This document shows, piece by piece, positions 25,069 to 34,208 of a stretch of 64,000 nucleotides of DNA (position 1 is its first letter; each line of letters starts with the position of its first letter). Source of the stretch: SZUA-35 sp963781035 (GTDB taxonomy: Bacteria; Actinomycetota; Acidimicrobiia; Acidimicrobiales; SZUA-35); assembly GCA_963781035.1 (NCBI GenBank), contig CAWAEN010000009.1, positions 372,001 through 436,000 of the forward strand, written 5' to 3'. The notes beneath the pieces were generated by a model, which made no database searches, was not told the origin of the DNA, and saw only the letters and a list, made by a program, of their open reading frames with translations. The position numbers were made by a program, and so were the translations under genes.

Positions 25069-27012
25069 ATGGCGTGGCACAAGGCGATTGACATCGATCA
25101 GTTGCCGGAAGGTCGGGTCATGACGGTGTCGATCGGGACGACCAGCCTCGCCGTCAGTCACGTGGACGGTGGCTTCGGCGCCATCGACAACCGTTGCCCA
25201 CACCAGGGCGGCCCGCTCGGCGAGGGCACGATCGAGCCTGGCGTCGAGGACACGTGCTGGTTGCGATGCCCGTGGCACGGATACGACTACGACCCTGTCA
25301 CCGGGGAGTCACCGGGAGCCCACGGCGATGGCGTGCCGAGTCACCCCACCGAGGTGCGGGGCACCGAGCTCTGGGTCGACATCGAGCCGCCCACGCCACA
25401 CGTCAGAAGCATCTCCGACGTGCTCGTCGAGACGATGGTCAACTGGGGTGTCGACAGCGTCTTCGGAATGGTCGGCCACTCCAACCTCGGGTTTGCCGAC
25501 GCCATGCGACGGGCGGAGGAGCGTGGCGATCTCCGCTATTTCGGTATCCGTCACGAGGGAGCGGCCGCGTTTGCCGCCACGGCGTACGGGAAGCTCACCG
25601 GTGGTCTTGCTGCCTGTTTCGCGATTGCCGGACCGGGCTCGACCAACCTGCTGACCGGGCTCTACGACGCCAAGGTCGACCGCTCGCCCGTGCTGGCCAT
25701 CAGCGGTCAGGTCGCCACATCGCAGCGAGGTCGCGGCGCGTTCCAGGACGTCGACCTCGAAGCCGTGTTCAACGACGTCGCCGGGTTCAGCGAAAGCGTG
25801 CACGCAAATGCAGATCCGGCTGAGCTGATGACGCTCGCCTGCAAGACCGCCGTGGTCGGCCGCCAGGTCGGCCATCTCGTCCTGCCGGACGACGCGCAGA
25901 CCATCCCCTCCGATGCCGAGGCAGGCGGGCCAACCGGCCGACGCGGCGATCGGTCCATCGCTCCACCCGTCGAGGTTCTGAAGGAAGCCGCAGCACGATT
26001 GGCGGCCACGGAGCGTCCGCTGATCGTTGTCGGCGCCGGAGTCCGACACGAGATGGGGCCCATCATCGAGCTGGCCGAGTCGATCGGCGCTCCCGTCGTC
26101 ACCACCTTCAAGGCCAAGGGCCAGATCGGGGATGACCACCCGCTCGGCTGCGGGGTACTCGGAAGGTCGGGAACTCCGATCGCCAGCTGGTTCATGAACG
26201 AGAGCGATCTGATTCTGGTCTTCGGTGCGAGTTTCTCGAACCACACCGGCATCGCTCCGTACAAGCCGATCATCCAGGTCGACGAGGATCCGATGGCGCT
26301 CGGTCGATTCCACCCTGTCGACATCGCCGTCCAGGGGAACGGCGCGGTCACGGCGCGGGCCCTCCTCGATGCCATCGGCGAGAAGGCGTGTGTCGATCAC
26401 CGGCCCGAGGTTGCCGACCGCTGGGCGATCTGGCGCGACGAGAAGGCGAGCCGCCGCACCGACGATCGCGGTGACGGGATCAATGCGGCCCGCTTGTTCG
26501 AGGCGCTCAGCGACGTCGCCCCGAGGGACGCCGTCCTGTGCGTCGACGTCGGCAACAACACCTACAGCTTCGGTCGGTACTTCGAGGCTCGACAAGGCCA
26601 GAGCGTGCTGATGTCCGGCTATCTCGGCTCGATCGGCTTCTCGTTCCCCGCCGCGATGGGGGCCTGGGCCGCCGTCGGCTCGAGTCGAAAGGTGATCTCG
26701 GTGTCCGGTGACGGCGGTTTCGGCCAGTACGCCATGGAGCTCACCACCGCCGCGAAGTACAGCATGGACATCACCCACATCGTGATGAACAACGATGAGC
26801 TCGGCAAGATCTCGAAGGAGCAACGAGCGGCCGAATTCGATGTGTGGCAGACCGGACTCGTCAACCCGGACTTCGCCGCCATGGCCGACCTCTGCGGCGT
26901 CAGCGGCCGGCGCGTGTCAGATCCGGCCGAGCTCGAAGAGGCACTGCGTACGGCGATCGAACACGAGGGACCAGCACTCGTCGACGTGCTCACCGACGTC
27001 TCGCTGCTCTGA
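25069..27012 (+). CDS. Rieske [2Fe-2S] domain fused to thiamine-pyrophosphate enzyme (PoxB/acetolactate synthase-like)
   Basis: 647 residues. Residues 1-105 form a Rieske domain with Cys43-x-His45 (CPHQGGPLG) and Cys67-x-x-His70 (CPWHGYDYD). From about 115 there is a full TPP enzyme: an N-terminal pyrimidine domain with Glu163 (RHEGAAAF), a central domain, and the PP domain with GDG at 547 and NN at 574-575. This resembles pyruvate oxidase or acetolactate synthase-like enzymes in which the Rieske centre could accept electrons. AAGGAG precedes ATG 25069. Between an SDR and an antiporter on the same strand. Substrate not known. Confidence 0.88.
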   Translation: MAWHKAIDIDQLPEGRVMTVSIGTTSLAVSHVDGGFGAIDNRCPHQGGPLGEGTIEPGVEDTCWLRCPWHGYDYDPVTGESPGAHGDGVPSHPTEVRGTELWVDIEPPTPHVRSISDVLVETMVNWGVDSVFGMVGHSNLGFADAMRRAEERGDLRYFGIRHEGAAAFAATAYGKLTGGLAACFAIAGPGSTNLLTGLYDAKVDRSPVLAISGQVATSQRGRGAFQDVDLEAVFNDVAGFSESVHANADPAELMTLACKTAVVGRQVGHLVLPDDAQTIPSDAEAGGPTGRRGDRSIAPPVEVLKEAAARLAATERPLIVVGAGVRHEMGPIIELAESIGAPVVTTFKAKGQIGDDHPLGCGVLGRSGTPIASWFMNESDLILVFGASFSNHTGIAPYKPIIQVDEDPMALGRFHPVDIAVQGNGAVTARALLDAIGEKACVDHRPEVADRWAIWRDEKASRRTDDRGDGINAARLFEALSDVAPRDAVLCVDVGNNTYSFGRYFEARQGQSVLMSGYLGSIGFSFPAAMGAWAAVGSSRKVISVSGDGGFGQYAMELTTAAKYSMDITHIVMNNDELGKISKEQRAAEFDVWQTGLVNPDFAAMADLCGVSGRRVSDPAELEEALRTAIEHEGPALVDVLTDVSLL

Positions 27013-27016
27013 CCGC

Positions 27017-28297
27017 ATGGACGCCTTGCAGATCTGCGTCGTCGTCGGTGTCGTCATCGCGTTCGGCCTCGTCAGCGGCCGCCTCGCCTCCAGCCCGATC
27101 ACGATGCCGATGGTCTTCGTCACCGCCGGGGTGGTCACCGAATGGCTCGGCGTGGTCGACGCCGCACTCGAGTTCACCACGGTTGCGTTGCTGGCCGAGG
27201 TGGCCCTCGCCCTCATCCTGTTCAGCGACGCGGCCCGGATCGACACGGTCGCCCTTCGCCGCGAACTCGGTCTGCCCGTCAGGCTGCTCGGCATCGGTCT
27301 GCCGCTGTCCATCGCACTCGGCACGGGCATCGTCCTCGTGCTGCTACCGAGCCTCGACCTCTGGGAAGCAGCGCTCGTCGCCGCCATTCTCGCCCCCACG
27401 GATGCAGCTCTCGGGCTCGCCGTCGTCGAGGAACGATCGGTGCCGCAACGCATCCGCCAGGCGTTGAATGTCGAGTCCGGACTCAATGACGGGATCGCCC
27501 TGCCCGCAGTGTTCCTCTTCGCCGCCCTTGCCGCCGGGGAGGAGGCGGCACCGGGGTTCTGGGCCCGATTCGCCGCACGGCAGATCGGACTCGGCCTCCT
27601 GATCGGGGTACTGGTCGGCGTGCTCGGCGCATGGGCCCTCGACGAATCGACCCGCCGCGACTGGATCGAAGGGATCAACGCTCAGCTCACCACGCTGGCG
27701 TTGGCCGCCGCCGCACTTGCTGCCGCCACCGCGGCCGGCGGCAACGGCTTCATCGCCGCCTTCGTCGCCGGTCTGGTGTTCGGCACCCGCTCCGATCGCT
27801 CGTCGAAGACCATCGAATACACCGAGGACACCAGCCGCCTGTTCTCCGCACTCACGTTCTTCGTCTTCGGCAACGTGATCGTCCCCAGCACGGCGTCTGG
27901 CCTCACGGCGACCATGGTCGTCTGTGTCGTCGCCGTCCTGACCGTCGGGCGGCTGCTCCCGGTGGCCATTGCCGTGGCAACGGCTCGTCCCCGACTGCCT
28001 ACCTTGATGTTCGTCGGCTGGTTCGGGCCGCGAGGGATCGCCTCGATCGTGTTCGTCCTGATCGTGATCGAGGACGGCGTCACCGACGTGTCGAGTGATG
28101 TGGTCACCGTCGTGACGTGGACCGTGCTGGCGAGCATCTTCCTCCACGGCATCACCGCCGTTCCCGGGGCCCGGGCCTACGGGAGGTGGTACGGCTCGAT
28201 GGCAGACGATCATCCCGACATGGTCGAATCGGGTCCGGCAACCGATCACCGACTTCGCTACGCCGACTCGAACCCACCAGGAGATACAGATGGATGA
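27017..28297 (+). CDS. Cation:proton antiporter (NhaP/CPA1 type)
   Basis: 426 residues with about 12-13 membrane helices. Conserved transport-core elements are ILAPTDAALGLAVVEE and NVESGLNDGIALPAVFLF (the ND pair typical of CPA1 exchangers), then GWFGPRGIASIVF. It exchanges Na+ or K+ for H+ across the inner membrane. A short soluble C-terminus. Start ATG 27017, 4 bases after the TPP-enzyme stop. Confidence 0.88.
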   Translation: MDALQICVVVGVVIAFGLVSGRLASSPITMPMVFVTAGVVTEWLGVVDAALEFTTVALLAEVALALILFSDAARIDTVALRRELGLPVRLLGIGLPLSIALGTGIVLVLLPSLDLWEAALVAAILAPTDAALGLAVVEERSVPQRIRQALNVESGLNDGIALPAVFLFAALAAGEEAAPGFWARFAARQIGLGLLIGVLVGVLGAWALDESTRRDWIEGINAQLTTLALAAAALAAATAAGGNGFIAAFVAGLVFGTRSDRSSKTIEYTEDTSRLFSALTFFVFGNVIVPSTASGLTATMVVCVVAVLTVGRLLPVAIAVATARPRLPTLMFVGWFGPRGIASIVFVLIVIEDGVTDVSSDVVTVVTWTVLASIFLHGITAVPGARAYGRWYGSMADDHPDMVESGPATDHRLRYADSNPPGDTDG

Positions 28298-28427
28298 CCT
28301 CACCGAGCATCCGAACGCTGCTTCGGCAACGATCGACAGGTCCGAATGGTCGGCAACATCCCGGTGGACCGGGTCGGCCATCGACTTCTACCGGCGAGGT
28401 ATCGCGCTCCTCGCCACCGCTAGCTGA
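28290..28427 (+). CDS. Possible small protein overlapping the antiporter end
   Basis: 45 codons, MDDLTEHPNAASATIDRSEW..SAIDFYRRGIALLATAS. AGGAG lies 6 bases before the ATG and the start overlaps the antiporter stop by 8 bases, so it could be coupled. It ends in convergent overlap with the crotonase gene. No family recognised. It may simply be a chance open frame. Confidence 0.4.
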   Translation: MDDLTEHPNAASATIDRSEWSATSRWTGSAIDFYRRGIALLATAS

Positions 28428-29277
28428 AGTCGGGATCGACCCAGTCGACGAACACGTCCGGGGTGTCCACACTGGGCTTCAGAGAGAACTCGGGATCGCG
28501 TTTCTCGAGGAAGCTCACGACACCCTCCTTGGCGTCCGCCATCGAGCCCAGAGCCTGGATCGCACGAGAATCGACGCGGTGGGCCTGCATGGGATGGTCG
28601 AAGGTGAGGCCCCGCCACAACATCTGACGGGTCAGCGCTGCGCTCACCGGTGCGGCGTAGGTGGCGATCTCGTTGGCCAGGGCGTAGGCGCGGTCGAGGA
28701 GCTCATCGTCTGGCACCAACGTGACCAGCCCACCGGCAGCCGCTTCGGCAGCCGGCATCACCCGGCCCGTGTAGCACCACTCGGTCGCCTTGCTGATCCC
28801 GACGAGTCGCGGCAGGAACCACGACGAGGCCGCTTCGGGAACAATCCCCCGCCGGGCGAAGACAAAACCGATCTTCGCGCTCTCGGCTGCCAACCGGATG
28901 TCCATCGGCAGCGTCATCGTGATCCCGACGCCGACCGCTGCGCCATTGATCGCAGCGATCACCGGCTTGGTCGACTCGAAGATCCGCAGGCTCACCTGTC
29001 CGCCGCCATCACGGTTGACTCGCTGCGGGTCGCGACCCCTGGCTCCGGCATCGAACGTGTCGCCACCGGCATCGCCCAGCTCGGCCCCTGCGCAGAAACC
29101 ACGACCCTCGCCCGTGATCACCACCGCCCGCACGTCGTCGTCGGCATCGATCTGATCGAACGCATCGATGAGCTCGGCCATCATCTTCCTGGTGAAGGCG
29201 TTCAGCCGATCCGGCCGGTCCAGGGTGATGGTTGCCACCCGGTCGGTGACCTCGTAGCGAATCTCGTCGTAGCTCAT
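28420..29277 (-). CDS. Enoyl-CoA hydratase/isomerase family protein
   Basis: Crotonase-fold protein, 285 residues. The oxyanion-hole segments are GRGFCAGAEL and INGAAVGVGITM. The catalytic Glu pair of hydratases is partly replaced: the second-helix region reads RRGIVPEAASSWFLPRLVG, which keeps one Glu in the isomerase-type PE. Acts on acyl-CoA in beta-oxidation or a degradation route; the substrate cannot be assigned. Start ATG 29277 (MSYDEIRYE). Confidence 0.88.
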   Translation of the reverse strand: MSYDEIRYEVTDRVATITLDRPDRLNAFTRKMMAELIDAFDQIDADDDVRAVVITGEGRGFCAGAELGDAGGDTFDAGARGRDPQRVNRDGGGQVSLRIFESTKPVIAAINGAAVGVGITMTLPMDIRLAAESAKIGFVFARRGIVPEAASSWFLPRLVGISKATEWCYTGRVMPAAEAAAGGLVTLVPDDELLDRAYALANEIATYAAPVSAALTRQMLWRGLTFDHPMQAHRVDSRAIQALGSMADAKEGVVSFLEKRDPEFSLKPSVDTPDVFVDWVDPDFS

Positions 29278-29358
29278 GACGGTCAGCGTGACCGACGCAG
29301 CGGGCTGCGGGCAAGTTAGCGTCGGCGGCCGACGCAACGAACGGTGGGAGGCCGGCAC

Positions 29359-30081
29359 ATGCATGTAGTCGGGCTCGAGTTCATCATCGTGGCGGCCGCT
29401 CTCTTCCTGGGTGCTGTTGTGCAAGGGTCGCTCGGCTTCGGGATGGTGCTGGTCGCGTTCCCCGTGCTCGTGATCACCGAACCGGCACTGCTGCCTCAGA
29501 CGACGCTGATCGTCGGCGTGCCCATGATCATCTCGCTTGCCTGGCGCCACCGAGGCCAGGCCGTCTGGCGGGATGTCGGTCTGATCACCGCCGGGCGGTT
29601 GCCGGGCATCGCCATCGCGGTCGGCATCCTCTCGGTGGCCTCGGCCAGGGCCATCGGACTCATGGCCGGGGCGACGGTGCTCGGCGCCGTCGCACTGTCG
29701 TTCTGGGCCCCCGCCGTACCAAAGACCACACGCAACCTCTTGTCCGCAGGTGTCATCTCGAGTGTCTTCGGCACCGCAGTGTCGATCGGCGGGCCACCCC
29801 TCGCTCTCCTCTTCCAACACGAGGCCGGGCCTCAGCTGCGATCGACGATGACCTCGATCATGGTGTTCGGGGCACCCATGAGTCTCAGCATCCTGGCGCT
29901 GACAGGAAAGGTCGATGCCGTGGATGTCCGCACGGGGCTGGCGCTGGCACCCTTCTCGGTGATGGGCAGCTACAGCTCCCGCTGGGTGATCCCCCATGTC
30001 GACGCCAGACTCCGCCCGATCATCCTGTCGATCTGCGCCATCGGAGCGATCATCGCCATCGTCCGCCTCCTGATCAACTGA
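29359..30081 (+). CDS. TauE/SafE-family sulfite or sulfonate exporter
   Basis: 240 residues, about eight membrane helices. The N-terminal VQGSLGFGMVLVAFPVLV and central SSVFGTAVSIGGPPLALLFQ are the repeated TauE/SafE glycine-rich motifs. Family members export sulfite, sulfoacetate or related organosulfur anions. Start ATG 29359, with GGGAGG 7 bases upstream. It ends overlapping the convergent glutamate synthase-like gene by 8 bases. Confidence 0.87.
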   Translation: MHVVGLEFIIVAAALFLGAVVQGSLGFGMVLVAFPVLVITEPALLPQTTLIVGVPMIISLAWRHRGQAVWRDVGLITAGRLPGIAIAVGILSVASARAIGLMAGATVLGAVALSFWAPAVPKTTRNLLSAGVISSVFGTAVSIGGPPLALLFQHEAGPQLRSTMTSIMVFGAPMSLSILALTGKVDAVDVRTGLALAPFSVMGSYSSRWVIPHVDARLRPIILSICAIGAIIAIVRLLIN

Positions 30082-31587
30082 GACCGGCCAGCGCCACCTG
30101 CAGACCGGCAACGGTGTCGGCCGACGAGGACACGTGCCACTCCGGCCGATAGCCGAATCGATCCCAGACGTTCTCGCACCGGTCGCCCTCGAGCAGGAGC
30201 TCCACGGACTCGCCTCGCACCATCGAGGGATGGGGAACCCCGCAGGCGTAGGACAGTCGCAACAGATCGTGCCGCAGCCCGATGATGTAGTTCGCCACCC
30301 GGACCGACTTGTCGGTCGGGTCGAGGCCGCGCTCGAGGCGTTTCACCTGGGTGGCCACTCCCGTTGGGCAGTGACCGGTGTGGCACCGCTGCGCCTGGAT
30401 ACACCCCGCAGCCAGCATCGCCTCACGGGCGACGTTGATCATGTCGGCCCCGAGCGTCATGGCCAGGAGCGCTTCACCGGGAAAGCCGAGCTTCCCTGCA
30501 CCGACCCACACCACATGATCGTGCATGTCGCGTGATGCGAACGTCGAATACACCTCGGCGAAGCCGTTCCGGAACGGGAGACTGACGTGGTCGCTGAAGA
30601 CGAGGGGAGCTGCACCGGTCCCACCCTCGCCTCCGTCGATGGTGATGAAATCGGGGCCCCGCCGAGTGGCGGCCATGTGATCGGCCAGCTCGGCCCAGAA
30701 GGCTCGCTCCCCCACCGCCGACTTGATTCCCACGGGCAGTCCGGTGGCGTCGGCGATGCGTTCGATGAAGTCGACCATCGAAGGCACCGAATCGAACTCG
30801 GCGTGGGACGAAGGGCTGGCGACCGTGATGCCGACCGGAACGCCCCGGGCCGCAGCGATCTCCTCGGTCACCTTGGCCGCAGGGAGCACGCCGCCCAGCC
30901 CAGGCTTGGCCCCCTGGCTCAGCTTGATCTCGATCGCCCGAACCGGAGCCGGGCCGAGCGAGTCGACGAGGGTGTCGAGTGAGAACCGACCGTCGGCACC
31001 ACGGGCACCGAAGTACCCGGTACCGAGCTGGAGGATGAGGTCGCCACCCTGGCGGTGATGCGTGCTGATGCCGCCCTCGCCCGTGTTGTGGAGTGCGCCG
31101 GCCAACTGCGCCCCACGATTCAGTGCCTGGATCGCAGCACCGGACAACGAACCGAAACTCATGGCCGAGATTCCGACGATGGACTCGGGACGGAATGCGT
31201 GCTCCCGCCCCCGCCAACCGCCGAGGACCTTGGCACAGGGAATGGCCGCACCCTCGGCTCCTCCCCCCGATGGGGAAATGCGGCGTGCCTGATCAGCGGG
31301 TACTGAGGGTCGTCGAACTTCGCGTCGGTGCCGAAGCCGAAGTACGGATTCTCCGACTTCGCCGTTGCGTAGACCCAACGGCGTTGGTCTCGACTGAACG
31401 GCCGTTCCTCGTCGTTGTCGGTGACGATGTACTGGCGAAGCTCGGGTCCGATGCGTTCCAGGAGATATCGGAGCCGACCGATCAACGGGTAGTTGCGCCG
31501 CACCGCGTGTTTGGTCTGGCTCAGATCGATGATGGCGAGCCACACCAACACCACGACGACGACAGCGAGGATGATCCACCAGAGCAC
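30074..31587 (-). CDS. FMN-binding glutamate synthase family protein, membrane-anchored (one frameshift)
   Basis: 504 residues after repair. It starts with a membrane helix (MLWWIILAVVVVVLVWLAII), then a region typical of the stand-alone GltB-like family (PYFGFGTDAKFDD). The FMN/TIM-barrel domain contains ISAMSFGSLSG, NTGEGG, IKLSQGAKPG and IDGGEGGTGAAP. The Cys cluster CIQAQRCHTGHC suits a [3Fe-4S] centre as in glutamate synthase. The frame breaks at the C-run 31263-31268; one added base reconnects it. There is no glutaminase domain, so the true reaction is uncertain. Confidence 0.85.
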
Positions 31588-31658
31588 GGCGTCACCCTAG
31601 ATGAGTCACCACGCTGCGACGGGGACGACCGGCCGCGTCGACGTGGCTGTGATTCCGA

Positions 31659-32906
31659 TCAGAACACGATGGGAAGGATGCGCGGACCGCGGACCTGGCC
31701 GCCGGCCCACGTCACCGCAGACGGATCCTCGAGTGAGAACTCGGGGATTCGCTTGAGCAGCTCCTCGATCGCCACCCGCATCTCCATGCGAGCCAGATTC
31801 GACCCAGCACAGCGATGAATCCCGACGCCGAAGGCGACGTGACGATTGCGCTCGCGATCGATGATCACGTCATCAGGGTTCTCGAAGACGTCCGGATCAC
31901 GATTCGCGGACGGGAAGTTCATCAGGACTTTGTCGCCGTAGGCCATGGGACAGCCCTTGAAGTCGACGCCGTCACGGTCGGCGACGACGCGGGCCATGGT
32001 GACCGGCGAATAGGCCCGAAGGAACTCCTCGACCGCAGTCGGGATGAGATCGGGCTCGTCGACAAGACGTCGGCGGTCGTCCGGATGGCCTGCGAGATGC
32101 CAGAGCGCCGAACCGATCGAACTCCACGTGGTGTCGATGCCGGCCACGAGCATGAGGTTGCAGGTTCCCTGCACGTGCTCGTCCGAGATCTTCTCGCCGT
32201 CGATTTCGATCTCGAGGAGCTGCGAGATCAGATCGTCGCGAGGGTTTGCGTGACGGTCGGCAATTTCGGCCATGAAGAAGTCGGCGATCTTTCCGCGGTA
32301 CTTCTCCCGGATCGCCGGGTTCGACAGACCGAGTTCGAGGGTGCCACGCACCCAGTCGACGAACTGGTCGGCGTCGTCCGGGTTGATACCCATCAGGTTG
32401 GCGATCACTCGGGGCGGAATCTGCTGGGCGTACTCGACGGCGCCGTCGAACCGACCACGGTCGATGAACTGGTCGATCAGCTCGTTGCAGAGCTCGACCG
32501 TCGCTGGTTCGTGACCGTCGGTGGCCTTGGGCGAGAACGCCGGCAGGAGCAGTCGCCGGGACCACGTGTGAACCGGTGGATCGGCACTGATGGGCGGCGC
32601 ATTGATCGTGTGGTACGCCCCACCCGGCTTGATGTCCTGGGCTGCCTCCGGCGGACGAACGACGATCGGGTCCTCAGACGACAGCGCGGGGACCATTCTG
32701 GCCATGGCGACGACGTCGTCGTACCTCGTTGGCAACCAAGAGCCACCCCATCGTTCGGTGTGCGCCACCGGACACTCGCGCCGCAGATCCGCCCAGATGG
32801 GGTATGGATCGCTGATGTACTCGGCGTCGAAGATGTCGTAGTCGCTCGTCCAATCCTCGACCGTCTGCGTGTTCGGCGGCGACGGAGTGTCGTCGACGTC
32901 GGTCAT
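31659..32906 (-). CDS. Cytochrome P450
   Basis: 415 residues, soluble. I-helix AGIDTTWSS, an ExxR-type EEFLRAYSP, and the heme-binding loop FGVGIHRCAGSNLAR with the axial Cys. The AGIDTT and meander segments resemble actinobacterial CYPs that hydroxylate terpenoid or sterol-like substrates; the substrate is not known. The ATG at 32906 follows the ferredoxin stop by 3 bases, so the two are co-transcribed and the ferredoxin is the probable electron donor. No reductase gene adjoins. Confidence 0.93.
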   Translation of the reverse strand: MTDVDDTPSPPNTQTVEDWTSDYDIFDAEYISDPYPIWADLRRECPVAHTERWGGSWLPTRYDDVVAMARMVPALSSEDPIVVRPPEAAQDIKPGGAYHTINAPPISADPPVHTWSRRLLLPAFSPKATDGHEPATVELCNELIDQFIDRGRFDGAVEYAQQIPPRVIANLMGINPDDADQFVDWVRGTLELGLSNPAIREKYRGKIADFFMAEIADRHANPRDDLISQLLEIEIDGEKISDEHVQGTCNLMLVAGIDTTWSSIGSALWHLAGHPDDRRRLVDEPDLIPTAVEEFLRAYSPVTMARVVADRDGVDFKGCPMAYGDKVLMNFPSANRDPDVFENPDDVIIDRERNRHVAFGVGIHRCAGSNLARMEMRVAIEELLKRIPEFSLEDPSAVTWAGGQVRGPRILPIVF

Positions 32907-32909
32907 CAA

Positions 32910-33107
32910 TCAGTCTTCGACGATGGTGATCGCGAACTCCGGGCAGTTGTCGACTGCCAGGCGAGCCTTGGCCTCGAGCTCCGGCGGGACGTTCCCATCG
33001 CCGATCGCCGAGGCGTACCCGTAGTCGTCGACGTCGACCAGCTCCGGTGCCAAGGAGTAGCAACGGTTGTGGCCTTCACACTTGTCACTGTCTACAACGA
33101 TGCGCAT
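32910..33107 (-). CDS. P450-associated [3Fe-4S] ferredoxin (Cys-x2-His-x2-Cys type)
   Basis: 65 residues. The cluster motif is C-EG-H-NR-C..NCPE: the usual second Cys is His, the pattern (CxxHxxC…CP) found in ferredoxins beside mycobacterial P450s that bind a 3Fe-4S cluster. It passes electrons from a ferredoxin reductase to the adjacent P450. Start ATG 33107 (MRIVVDSDKC) with AAGGA upstream. First gene of a two-gene unit. Confidence 0.92.
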   Translation of the reverse strand: MRIVVDSDKCEGHNRCYSLAPELVDVDDYGYASAIGDGNVPPELEAKARLAVDNCPEFAITIVED

Positions 33108-33185
33108 TCCGTCATCCTTACACAGTCAGAACAGCGCGGCCATCTGCCGGTCGGGAACCGGTTCACAACCCGTAGTCTTCGGCAC

Positions 33186-33890
33186 GTGGCCGGCACCCCG
33201 AGGAAGCTCTACGTCCGCGATGGCCTCATCGTCGGTGTCGCCATCGGCCTTTTCGGCCTCGGATTCGGCGTTCTCGCCGTCAGCGCCGACCTGTCCGTGG
33301 CGCAGACCATGGCCATGTCACTCCTCGTGTTCACCGGCGCTTCGCAATTCGCTGCCGTCGGCGTCATCGGGGCCGGTGGGTCGCCGATGGCTGCCATCGG
33401 CTCTGCGCTGCTCCTCGCCGGACGCAACGGCTTCTATGCCATCACGATGAGCCGCCACATCGACGGATCGGTCGCAAAACGGGCCGTTGCCGCTCACCTC
33501 ACGATCGACGAGTCGACCGCCCTCGGCGTCTCGCAGGCGGACCGCTCGGACATCGCCGGCGCCTTCTGGGCAGGTGGCATCTCGGTCTTCGTGTTCTGGA
33601 ACCTCGGGACCCTGATCGGGGCGGTCGGAGGCCAGGCAATCGGCGACCCCAACGCGCTCGGCCTCGACGCCGCTTTTCCCGCCGGTTTCATCTCGCTGGC
33701 CGCCGGGTCCCTCCGCCACCGAGCGGGCCGAATCGCCGCCGTGAGCGGCCTCGTCATCGCTCTTGTGGCCACACCGTTCACTCGGGCCGGCGTGCCGATC
33801 CTCCTCGCCGCGGCCGGTGCCGTCATCGCACTGGCGATCGCCGGCCCGTCCTTCCTCGAAGACATCGACTCGACGTTGGACGCATCGTGA
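33186..33890 (+). CDS. azlC: AzlC-family branched-chain amino acid exporter, large subunit
   Basis: 234 residues with about six membrane helices. VGVAIGLFGLGFGVLA and LVFTGASQFAAVGVI are the AzlC signatures. With AzlD it exports branched-chain amino acids or their analogues. GTG 33186 is assumed as start; other in-frame GTG codons are near. The stop overlaps the AzlD start as GTGA. Confidence 0.87.
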   Translation: MAGTPRKLYVRDGLIVGVAIGLFGLGFGVLAVSADLSVAQTMAMSLLVFTGASQFAAVGVIGAGGSPMAAIGSALLLAGRNGFYAITMSRHIDGSVAKRAVAAHLTIDESTALGVSQADRSDIAGAFWAGGISVFVFWNLGTLIGAVGGQAIGDPNALGLDAAFPAGFISLAAGSLRHRAGRIAAVSGLVIALVATPFTRAGVPILLAAAGAVIALAIAGPSFLEDIDSTLDAS

Positions 33891-34189
33891 GCTGGGCCGC
33901 CGTTCTCGCCATTGCTGCGGGATCGTACGCGTTCAAGGCAGCCGGGATGTTCGGCCTCGGTCGGTTCATGAAGGGCACGACCATGATGGCCATCGGCGCC
34001 CTTCTGCCGCCCGCACTGCTGGCGGCACTCGTCGCCGTGCAGACGTTCGCCACCGGAACCGATCTCACGATCGACGCCAGGGCCGCAGGCGTCGTCGTCG
34101 GAGGCATCGCCGTGTGGCGAGGGGCACCGTTCTGGCTCGTCGTGGTGTTGGCCGCATCGATCACAGCCGCCATTCGCGCCTTCGTGTAG
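33887..34189 (+). CDS. azlD: AzlD-family small subunit
   Basis: 100 residues, four short membrane helices (AVLAIAAGSYAFKAAG, MMAIGALLPPALLAALVAV, AGVVVGGIAVWRGA, WLVVVLAASITAAIRAF). Obligate partner of AzlC. GTG start overlaps the azlC stop by 4 bases, a coupled pair. Confidence 0.87.
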   Translation: MSWAAVLAIAAGSYAFKAAGMFGLGRFMKGTTMMAIGALLPPALLAALVAVQTFATGTDLTIDARAAGVVVGGIAVWRGAPFWLVVVLAASITAAIRAFV

Positions 34190-34208
34190 CAACCTGGCGT
34201 TGCCGCCG

